Shown here: one piece after another, positions 25,439 through 32,727 of the stretch
How the letters are laid out: the number at the start of each line of letters is the position of its first letter
How positions within the stretch are numbered: position 1 is the stretch's first letter
DNA from: UBA1275 sp038124025
GTDB taxonomy: Bacteria > Bacteroidota > Rhodothermia > Balneolales > Balneolaceae
NCBI GenBank assembly: GCA_038124025.1
Contig: JAYPBC010000010.1
Span: forward strand, 1-64,000
Direction: 5' to 3'
DNA: 64,000 bases
Position numbers and translations under genes: made by a program
Notes under the pieces: generated by a model
Told to the model about the DNA's origin: nothing
The model's database searches: none
What the model saw: the letters and a program-made list of their open reading frames with translations, nothing else

Positions 25439-26444
25439 ATCTGCGTCTTTCACAGATACCAAGCCAAATAAATGGCGTAAAAACGATAGTTCGAAAGACC
25501 TAGCTACGCTTGTAGCCTTACAGTCTATTAAGGGCTTGGGTAGCAGAAAGGTGGGGTGGTTACTCTCACAGCTCGAATCCCCCCACCACATTTGGACGGC
25601 ATCACCTGAGTACTGGGCGAAGGTAGGTGATCCAGAGCAAGCCCCTCATTGGCAGACAGCCATATGTAAGACGGAATATGAAGCTATTCGCAACTTTAAT
25701 AACTGGAGTTGGGTGCGGCAAACTTTGGGTCGAACCCGAGATATGGGTTTAGAGTTGATACCCTATCGTGCTTTACTACTCCAAGCTCACCTTGGGCAGA
25801 TAGTAGATCCACCCATAGTACTTTGGGTTAAGGGAGATCAGAGTCTGTTACATAAACCTATGGTTGCAGTTGTTGGAACTCGTCGCCCATCTGCCTATGC
25901 TCTGCGACATACTCAGAAAATTACCCGAGAGTTAGCCCAAAAAGGCTTTGTGATTGTCAGTGGTCTAGCTCGAGGGGTTGATGGGATGGCTCATTCTGAG
26001 TGCTTGCGCCATCAATTTCCCACCGTGGCTGTCATGGGCTGCGGGCTGGATCGAGTATATCCAAGTCAACACAAAGCAATGGCACAAAAAATAGGATCGA
26101 AGGGTGGATTACTCCTCTCAGAATATCCTCCAGGAACCTCTCCTAGAGCTCACCATTTTCCGCAGCGCAATCGCATTATATCGGGCTTAAGTCAAGGTGT
26201 TATTGTGATGGAATCAGAGTTGTTGGGAGGTAGTATGCACACGGCTCACACGGCATTAAACCAAGGCAGAGAAGTGGCTGTTTTACCTCAAAATTTAGAT
26301 AATCCTAAAGGAGCTGGAAATATATCACTTCTGGTTGATGGAGCTGCTGGGCCATTCACTTCGGTCGATGCTTTCATAAATCAATTACCGCCCAAGGGTG
26401 GACTTTCCCCTCAGTTTCCTCTGTCAATTGAAAATACAAGGTGA
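25404..26444 (+). CDS. dprA: DNA-processing protein DprA, short C-terminus
   Basis: An N-terminal helix-hairpin-helix/SAM-like region (residues ~30-60: LQSIKGLGSRKVGWLLSQ) precedes the Rossmann-like DprA core: VAVVGTRRPSAYAL, GFVIVSGLARGVDGMAH, VMGCGLDRVYPSQH, HHFPQRNRIISGLSQGVIVMES and SGSM-like GGSMHTAH. DprA loads RecA on incoming single-stranded DNA in natural transformation. After the core only ~35 residues remain, so the C-terminal winged-helix domain seen in many DprA proteins is absent. The frame opens inside obg with a 35-nt overlap. The first ~25 residues (QERKRTQKQAKSASF) look non-conserved, so a slightly later start is possible. Confidence 0.92.
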   Translation: MQERKRTQKQAKSASFTDTKPNKWRKNDSSKDLATLVALQSIKGLGSRKVGWLLSQLESPHHIWTASPEYWAKVGDPEQAPHWQTAICKTEYEAIRNFNNWSWVRQTLGRTRDMGLELIPYRALLLQAHLGQIVDPPIVLWVKGDQSLLHKPMVAVVGTRRPSAYALRHTQKITRELAQKGFVIVSGLARGVDGMAHSECLRHQFPTVAVMGCGLDRVYPSQHKAMAQKIGSKGGLLLSEYPPGTSPRAHHFPQRNRIISGLSQGVIVMESELLGGSMHTAHTALNQGREVAVLPQNLDNPKGAGNISLLVDGAAGPFTSVDAFINQLPPKGGLSPQFPLSIENTR

Positions 26445-26451
26445 TAGGTCC

Positions 26452-28221
26452 TTATACGTCTAAATCGACAAGAATCGCATCAACCCGTTGTTCCAGTATC
26501 CTCTCGGTTCGACGAAATTCTGACGCACTCACCAGCTGGGTATTCACCGAACAATAAAACTTAATCTTAGGCTCAGTACCAGAAGGGCGGGCAGAAACCA
26601 CCGAGCCATCCTCGGTTATGAATTGTAGCACATTTGAGCTAGGGAAATTCATGCGTTCAGCCGTTTGATCCATTAAATTTTTAGCCTCGCCACTTGCATA
26701 GTCCTTCACTTCTATCACTTTAGAACCACCAAGATGAGAAGGAGGTGTTGTTCGAAATCCAGCCATCATCGCTTGAATTTCTTCGGCACCTGCCTTTCCT
26801 TTTTTTGTCACAGAAATCAACCGTTCCTTATAAAAGCCATGCTCCACATATAAGTTTATCAGAGCCTCATACAAACTAGAACCCTTGTCCTTATAATAAG
26901 CAGCCATCTCAGCGATCATCACAGCCGAGACTATCGCATCCTTGTCACGAACGTGATCGCCAACCAAGTAGCCATAACTTTCTTCCCCACCAACAATAAA
27001 CTGCTCCTTACCTTCCAGTGAGCTCATAAGCGAGCCAATAAACTTGAAGCCAGTAAGAGTGTTGTAGCACGTAACTCCATAATGAGCCGCAATTGCATCC
27101 ATAAGTTGAGAGCTTACTATAGTTTTTACAATGTATTCATTACCGGCAAAGCCCTTATTATTTTTCCATGCTTCGAGCATATATCCAATGAGCAAACTTC
27201 CCGTCATATTTCCGTTTAGAAGGACCCATTCACCCTCGGTATCCGTAACGGCTATACCAATTCGGTCAGCATCTGGATCCGTTGCCATAACCAACTCAGC
27301 TCTCTCATCTTTAGCTTTTTCTAAGGCCATAGAGAGGGCTTCTTTTTCCTCAGGATTGGGATAGACAACGGTTGGGAAGTTACCATCTACCATCATTTGT
27401 TCCTCTACCAATGTTACATTAGTAAACCCAAAAGCCTCTAATGCAGGGGGCACTAAAACCCCGGCAGTACCATGAATGGGTGAGAAAACAATACTTAAAT
27501 CATGTTGACGCTTGATGGCCTCTTTGGAGAGAGATAGCTGAACTAACTCATCTATGTAGGGGGTGTCTATATCTTTTCCAATCAATTGAATGAGTGCAGG
27601 GTTTGGCGTGAAATGGACCTCATCAATAGATTCGATAGAACGAACTTCTTCCATTACTTCACGGTCATACGGGGCTACCAACTGCCCACCATCGGCCCCA
27701 TACGCCTTAAATCCATTATATTCTTTGGGATTATGGGAAGCCGTTAACACTACTCCACTCTGGCAACCTAATCGTCGCACGGCGTATGAAAGTTCTGGAG
27801 TAGGTCTTAGAGATTCAAAAAAGTAGACCTTAATTCCATTTGCTGAAAATACATCGGCAACTATTTGTGCAAGGCTATCAGAATTATTTCGGCAATCATA
27901 GGCAACGGCTACCTTTATCTCTTGGTCTGCGTATGTTTTGTTTAGAAAGTTGCTCAAACCTTGAGTAGCAGCGCCAAAGGTATATTTGTTCACACGGTTA
28001 CTACCCACTCCCATAATACCTCGGAGTCCACCTGTGCCAAATTCTAAGTCTTTGTAAAAACTATCGCTGAGTTCTTCGATCTTTTTATGTTCAATCCACT
28101 TTACTATTTGTTCTTTGGTGTCTGTGTCATAGGAACCATCTAGCCATTTTTGAATGTTTGCAATGGTGGTAGCATCTAATTGGTTCTCTATGGCAGTAAA
28201 TCCGGTAATGTTGGAAGACAT
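26452..28221 (-). CDS. Phosphoglucomutase / phosphomannomutase family enzyme
   Basis: I start at the Met at 28221 (MSSNITGF), since the 31 upstream in-frame residues are a hydrophobic stretch overlapping the divergent gene. The ~589-aa protein has all four phosphohexomutase signatures: GTGGLRGIMGVGSNRVN, the phosphoserine loop VLTASHNPKEYNGFK, the Mg2+ loop ATDPDADRIG, and the sugar and phosphate loops VGGEESYGYL and RPSGTEPKIKFY. It interconverts hexose-1- and hexose-6-phosphates. The long form (~580 aa) is the PgcA-like type that usually prefers glucose phosphates. Substrate choice between glucose, mannose and pentose forms is not certain. Its 3' end faces dprA with a 7-nt gap. Confidence 0.92.
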   Translation of the reverse strand: MSSNITGFTAIENQLDATTIANIQKWLDGSYDTDTKEQIVKWIEHKKIEELSDSFYKDLEFGTGGLRGIMGVGSNRVNKYTFGAATQGLSNFLNKTYADQEIKVAVAYDCRNNSDSLAQIVADVFSANGIKVYFFESLRPTPELSYAVRRLGCQSGVVLTASHNPKEYNGFKAYGADGGQLVAPYDREVMEEVRSIESIDEVHFTPNPALIQLIGKDIDTPYIDELVQLSLSKEAIKRQHDLSIVFSPIHGTAGVLVPPALEAFGFTNVTLVEEQMMVDGNFPTVVYPNPEEKEALSMALEKAKDERAELVMATDPDADRIGIAVTDTEGEWVLLNGNMTGSLLIGYMLEAWKNNKGFAGNEYIVKTIVSSQLMDAIAAHYGVTCYNTLTGFKFIGSLMSSLEGKEQFIVGGEESYGYLVGDHVRDKDAIVSAVMIAEMAAYYKDKGSSLYEALINLYVEHGFYKERLISVTKKGKAGAEEIQAMMAGFRTTPPSHLGGSKVIEVKDYASGEAKNLMDQTAERMNFPSSNVLQFITEDGSVVSARPSGTEPKIKFYCSVNTQLVSASEFRRTERILEQRVDAILVDLDV

Positions 28222-28296
28222 TGGCGTATTATTGATGACTAAGGGGAGACTATAAAATAATAAAAAGGATAGTAAAACGAGTTTGTATATTCCAAT

Positions 28297-28983
28297 ATGT
28301 TCATGGTTCAACATACATTATTATCTGATGATATTGCCCACGCAAGGTTTGCGTGTGATATTTCACGATGTAAGGGGGCCTGCTGTGTGGTAGGGGATGC
28401 AGGGGCACCCGTGTCCAGAAGTGAAGTAGCCGTACTCAAAAAGGCGTATTCCCAGCTCAAAGATAGACTTAGCGCAGAGTCAAGAGATAAGGTGATTGTC
28501 AATGGATTAATACAGGAATCAACAGATAAAAAACTTGAATTGTCATGTGTACGCTCAGGGGAATGTGTATTTGTGCAGTATACCGATACCGGTGTGGCTA
28601 CCTGTGCCATACAAGATGCATTTTATAAAGGTGAATTTGATTGGGAAAAGCCCATAAGTTGTCACTTATATCCCTTGCGAATAAAAAAGCTTAGTGGTTT
28701 AGAATGGATTAATTATGAGTATATTCCATCACTTTGTTCCGCTGCGTGTGATCGGGCAGAAAAAGAAGGGATTTATCTTGCAGATTTCTTGAAAAAACCA
28801 TTGATTCGAAGATATGGAGAATCTTGGTATACAGAATTTGTTGCTGCTTGTGAGCACATTCGAACAATGAAAAAAGAATACTCAAATGAGGCTATAAATG
28901 AATTAAGTAGTGGTGAATTAACCAATAACAAATCCAGAGTAGAGGCTGAAAAAGGAGTTAACAACACGAGGCCTTCCACATAA
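28297..28983 (+). CDS. DUF3109 family cysteine-rich protein
   Basis: The 228-aa cytoplasmic protein has many conserved cysteines: FACDISRCKGACCVVGDAGA, SCVRSGECVF, TCAIQDAFYKGEF, PISCHLYPLRI and LCSAACDRA. The pattern matches the DUF3109 family of Bacteroidota and resembles metal-binding or iron-sulfur YkgJ-type (CxxCxxxCC) proteins. Function unknown. An ATG at 28297 and another at 28303 are equally possible starts. The start is only 75 nt from the chosen start of the divergent phosphoglucomutase gene, and rpoN follows 50 nt after its stop, probably on the same transcript. Confidence 0.85.
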   Translation: MFMVQHTLLSDDIAHARFACDISRCKGACCVVGDAGAPVSRSEVAVLKKAYSQLKDRLSAESRDKVIVNGLIQESTDKKLELSCVRSGECVFVQYTDTGVATCAIQDAFYKGEFDWEKPISCHLYPLRIKKLSGLEWINYEYIPSLCSAACDRAEKEGIYLADFLKKPLIRRYGESWYTEFVAACEHIRTMKKEYSNEAINELSSGELTNNKSRVEAEKGVNNTRPST

Positions 28984-29032
28984 TACAAGAGAAAAAAAAA
29001 CACACACAGGGTCAAAATTTGTCACAAGCTAC

Positions 29033-30574
29033 ATGCTAAGGAATCAACAAAATTTAGGGCAACGACTACAGCAAGGGATGCAGCAAAAGCTCTCTCCCCA
29101 GCAACTGCAGTACATAAAACTCCTTCAGCTAACCACACAGGGTTTAGAGCAGCGAATAAAAGAGGAGCTTGAAACAAATCCTATATTGGAACAAGTTCAA
29201 ACCGAAGAAGAGTGGAACCGTTCCGATCAGGATGGCATGGAATCCTCTCCCTTGGGTAGCTCAGACCTTGATTTGTCTAACGAACCATCACAATCCTCTG
29301 AAAAAGGCTTAGAGAGCCTTGAAGAATACAAAGTGGATTGGGATACCTACCAAGACAATACAGAATATGATGGAGAAAGTTATACCTATATCAGTGCTAG
29401 GCGGGAAGAATTTGATGATTTACCGGATCCCTATCATTCTACCTTATTAGAGGATTTAGAGCAACAGGTTAGTCTATTAGATTTAGCAGAGGATGAGCAA
29501 TTAATTGCCGATCAAATCTTAGGGTCTTTGGATGAAGATGGTTATTTCAGAAGGGAAGCCATTGCAATAGCGGATAACATAGCATTTAACCATGGAGTAT
29601 ATGTAGATGAAGAGGATGTGGAGGTGGTGCGTCGGAAAATTCAGCAATTGGACCCTTTAGGTATTGCTTCCAAAGATTTACAAGATTGTTTGCAGGTTCA
29701 ACTTGCTCACACTGATACCGACATGCCAGGAAAAAAATTGGCTCTGCACATTGTTTCGGATGCATGGAATCTATTTGAAAAAAAGCATTTTGAAAAAATA
29801 ATGAGCCGGTTCGAAGTCTCAGAAGAAGAACTAAAGGCGGCTTTTAATGCCATACGGCGCATGGATCCTAAGCCAGGTGCTGTTCAAAATAAGGATGAAC
29901 ATAATAACCAATATATCGACCCTGATTTTGAGGTATACTGGGAATCTAATGACCATCAGGCTTCCAAAACTGGTGAGTTCATCATTCGCTTGAATCAACG
30001 GAATGCTCCTCAGTTACGGATTTCACCGGATTATGAGGGTATGTGGTCGAATATTAAAGCGAAAGCAGAAGGTCCAGACCCTCAAACTCAACAGTTTTTA
30101 AAAACTAAATTAGATTCGGCTCAATGGTTTATTGAATCAATAAAACAGCGACAACGAACTCTGATGAACACAATGAAAACCATTGTCGCTTTGCAAGAAG
30201 ATTTTTTTAAATATGGTGAGTCTTTACGGCCAATGATTTTGAAAGATATTGCTGAGCGTATAGGGATGGATATTTCTACTATTTCGAGAGTTGTTAACGG
30301 GAAATATGTACAAACTCATTTTGGAGTATTTGAATTGAAATATTTCTTTAATGAAGGCTTGGTCTCCCAATCTGGAGAAGAAGTTTCTAATCGAGAAATC
30401 AAGAATCTACTCCAAAAAATTATTGATAGTGAAGACAAGAAAAATCCGTTGAGCGATCAGGCTCTATCTGATGCCCTTAAGCAAGAAGGTTATGTGGTGG
30501 CTAGAAGAACGGTGAGTAAATACCGGGAGCAATTAAATGAGCCCGTTGCAAGATTACGCAAGCAAATCATTTGA
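29033..30574 (+). CDS. rpoN: RNA polymerase sigma-54 factor
   Basis: The 513-aa sigma factor has region I (LGQRLQQGMQQKLSPQQLQY, ELETNPILEQ), an acidic linker, the core-binding domain (LEQQVSLLDLAEDEQL, LDEDGYFRRE, LQQLDPLGIAS-type motif) and the helix-turn-helix region MDISTISRVVNGKYVQT. The RpoN box ARRTVSKYRE (490-499) binds the -24 promoter element. Sigma-54 needs an activating AAA enhancer-binding protein, and none is encoded in this window. The AAA protein at 14158 lacks the GAFTGA loop and is not one. Confidence 0.95.
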   Translation: MLRNQQNLGQRLQQGMQQKLSPQQLQYIKLLQLTTQGLEQRIKEELETNPILEQVQTEEEWNRSDQDGMESSPLGSSDLDLSNEPSQSSEKGLESLEEYKVDWDTYQDNTEYDGESYTYISARREEFDDLPDPYHSTLLEDLEQQVSLLDLAEDEQLIADQILGSLDEDGYFRREAIAIADNIAFNHGVYVDEEDVEVVRRKIQQLDPLGIASKDLQDCLQVQLAHTDTDMPGKKLALHIVSDAWNLFEKKHFEKIMSRFEVSEEELKAAFNAIRRMDPKPGAVQNKDEHNNQYIDPDFEVYWESNDHQASKTGEFIIRLNQRNAPQLRISPDYEGMWSNIKAKAEGPDPQTQQFLKTKLDSAQWFIESIKQRQRTLMNTMKTIVALQEDFFKYGESLRPMILKDIAERIGMDISTISRVVNGKYVQTHFGVFELKYFFNEGLVSQSGEEVSNREIKNLLQKIIDSEDKKNPLSDQALSDALKQEGYVVARRTVSKYREQLNEPVARLRKQII

Positions 30575-30599
30575 TTTTTTTATCTGTGCTAGGTCTAAC

Positions 30600-30656
30600 A
30601 GCTGCATTAACCCGGCTCAAAGCTGCATCAACCCGGTTCATAGTTACATTAACCAA
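30600..30656. repeat. 21-bp tandem repeat, about 2.7 copies
   Basis: AGCTGCATTAACCCGGCTCAA (30600-30620) is followed by a close copy with C for T and T for C changes (30621-30641), then a partial, more diverged copy (30642-30656). It lies just past the rpoN stop and overlaps the last codons of the facing gene. Confidence 0.7.
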
Positions 30657-31617
30657 GAGAGAAGGTATTCCAAAGAAATTCAAGCTCATCGATAAGGCGT
30701 GCTCGAATTTTTTTTGCTTCAACGGACAAGCTTTCTTGGGCTACTCGATACTCTTTTTTTCCATCCTCTGACTCGATTTTAATTGGTTTGAGACCCGTAT
30801 AAGCTAAGTCATAAGGACTTGCTCTCATATCAATATGTCGCGCTTGGACAGCCAATTCAAAAGCATCTAGAATGAGTTCACTCGATACCCAGGGATAAAA
30901 TTTATAGGCCCATTTATATACATCCATGTTTGTATGAATGCAGCCTGGTTGTTCAAATTCGGCAAATACATCTCGACTAAGTGAGTTCCGATTCAAAGGC
31001 TGGGCTAAAGGGGTAAAAAAGCGATACGCATCAAAGTGAGTACAGAGTAGATGGTGATTGTCAACAATTTCTGCAATCTTTTCTTGGCTAAACCTAAGGG
31101 GTACTTGATTATGTCTAGACTCTTCTGAACGGTATACCATCGCCCATTCATGTAGTCCAAAGCACCCGTATTGGGGTTTTTTAACTTGAGTATTTTGTAA
31201 TACTTTAATTACCCATGCCAAAGAGTTACGTCTTTTTTCAGGAAAGAGCATAGGGTCTAAATAGGCTGTATCATGGGTTAAACTAAGTTCGCTTAGAGCC
31301 GGTAGATGGGTGTAGGTGGCCTCTCTGCCTTCATTATCGATGACAGAATCTTGTGAGTTTGAATCTAATTCCAGAACATGCCTTAGCCCAGGTGACCAAT
31401 TTCTTAGTTTGCTGGGTCTAAATTTATAATATTCAAACAGAAAATCGAGCACAGGCTGCTTTTGTTGCCTTGATCGATTGTCAAGATACTCGGATAGCAG
31501 AGCGTCTGTACGCTGTTCATGTTCTTTTTTCCTTTGAGTCCACTCCTCAAAAGAAAGTGCATGTTCAACTTCCAATAGCTCTGTGGCTTCAGTACATTTC
31601 AAGTCAATTTTTTGCAT
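30649..31617 (-). CDS. Conserved protein resembling those annotated 3-methyladenine DNA glycosylase
   Basis: I start at the ATG at 31617 (MQKIDLKC); the longer frame adds 19 unlikely residues. The ~322-aa protein contains HEQRTDALLSEYLDNR and PVLDFLFEYYKFRPSKLRNW, a segment I recall from actinobacterial and Bacteroidota proteins labelled 3-methyladenine DNA glycosylase. I see no helix-hairpin-helix/Gly-Asp motif of the AlkA type and no Tag-like cysteine/histidine zinc site, so that activity is not supported by the sequence. No signal peptide or membrane helix. It converges on rpoN with a 75-nt gap and is divergent from the UbiA-like gene. Confidence 0.72.
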   Translation of the reverse strand: MQKIDLKCTEATELLEVEHALSFEEWTQRKKEHEQRTDALLSEYLDNRSRQQKQPVLDFLFEYYKFRPSKLRNWSPGLRHVLELDSNSQDSVIDNEGREATYTHLPALSELSLTHDTAYLDPMLFPEKRRNSLAWVIKVLQNTQVKKPQYGCFGLHEWAMVYRSEESRHNQVPLRFSQEKIAEIVDNHHLLCTHFDAYRFFTPLAQPLNRNSLSRDVFAEFEQPGCIHTNMDVYKWAYKFYPWVSSELILDAFELAVQARHIDMRASPYDLAYTGLKPIKIESEDGKKEYRVAQESLSVEAKKIRARLIDELEFLWNTFSLG

Positions 31618-31737
31618 GTATAAAGATACGAAAATCGAAGATTCAATTAAGCTCCGACTCGATATATATAGCAAGCATCAAAATAGTAGAGTCCTTTATT
31701 TACTCCTTACAGTACTTCAAATCTTTAGTGTAACACA

Positions 31738-32625
31738 TTGATCAAACAAGTAATATACTTTATAACGCATCTACGATGGCCATACCAAACCTTACTTCTT
31801 TCAGGTGCCTATACACTGTCAATTTTGTTTGTTTCAGAACCAGATTTTGGGCTGTTTGCAAAATATTTTTTCCTTTGGCATTTAGGGTTATATGGAGGTG
31901 CGACCGCGTTTAATTCATATTGGGATAAAGATGAGGGACCTATAGGGGGGTTAAAGAACCCACCACCTATGCGGCCATGGATGCGGTGGGCTTCCTTTAT
32001 CATGATGGTACTTCCCGCTCCATATCTACTGTATGATATTAACTCAGCTATCTTGCCAATAGCTGTATTTGGTATTTATACCCTTAGTTTTTTTCTTTTT
32101 TGGGCTTATTCAAGTCCAATACTTCGGTGGAAAGGCCACCCATATCTTAGTGTACTTGTTATCTTTTTTAGTACGGGAACCAATGGCTTTCTTTTAGGTT
32201 ACTTTGCAGGTAGTGAAACGTCATTTTCCTTACATTCGGTCCTAGCAGCACTAGGGGTTGCCAGTATACTTGTCAGTTTATATCCCATATCGCAGTTGTT
32301 TCAGCTAAAAGAAGACCGCAATCGAGGAGATAAGACCTTTGCCTTACAGGTTGGTGTTGAAGGGGTGCGTATCTTTTATTTCACCATGTATGCTTTTGGG
32401 TCCTTTTTAGTGAGTGGTTGTTTGTGGCTCGTCAGTTATAAGCTCGCACTGTTTTTCTTTATTGCCTCAGGTACGGGTTTCATAGTAACGAACAGCGTTC
32501 TCAAAAGACTTGAGGGTACTAGTAAAGAGTATAAGCAGATCATGAGAATAAAATATCTCTCTTCATTTAGCTTTCTTTTATATATCCTTGTAGCGGCTTG
32601 GTATGTACACGCTGATTTTAGCTAG
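31738..32625 (+). CDS. UbiA-family prenyltransferase-like membrane protein
   Basis: The 295-aa protein is highly hydrophobic with about eight predicted membrane helices. The first acidic motif of the UbiA superfamily is present as FNSYWDKDEGPIGGL (in place of NDxxDxxxD). The second appears as KEDRNRGDKT, matching the DxxxD loop on the same membrane face. Members attach isoprenoid chains to aromatic rings or other acceptors for quinones, haem or chlorophyll. Acceptor unknown. The start is TTG at 31738 with no clear ribosome binding site. The neighbours give no pathway. Confidence 0.82.
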   Translation: MIKQVIYFITHLRWPYQTLLLSGAYTLSILFVSEPDFGLFAKYFFLWHLGLYGGATAFNSYWDKDEGPIGGLKNPPPMRPWMRWASFIMMVLPAPYLLYDINSAILPIAVFGIYTLSFFLFWAYSSPILRWKGHPYLSVLVIFFSTGTNGFLLGYFAGSETSFSLHSVLAALGVASILVSLYPISQLFQLKEDRNRGDKTFALQVGVEGVRIFYFTMYAFGSFLVSGCLWLVSYKLALFFFIASGTGFIVTNSVLKRLEGTSKEYKQIMRIKYLSSFSFLLYILVAAWYVHADFS

Positions 32626-32727
32626 ATCATATCATTTAGCTGGTATGAGCTAAGATGGTATTGACGCCCTAGTTTTGCCTTATTTGATTCCCTAAAGCAA
32701 TGCAGATTGGTGAAAATAAAAAGCCGA

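Noticed and set aside
30571..30771. 66-codon plus-strand frame after rpoN
   Set aside because: It is formed by the 21-bp repeats and antisense of the neighbouring gene, with no ribosome binding site or conserved sequence.
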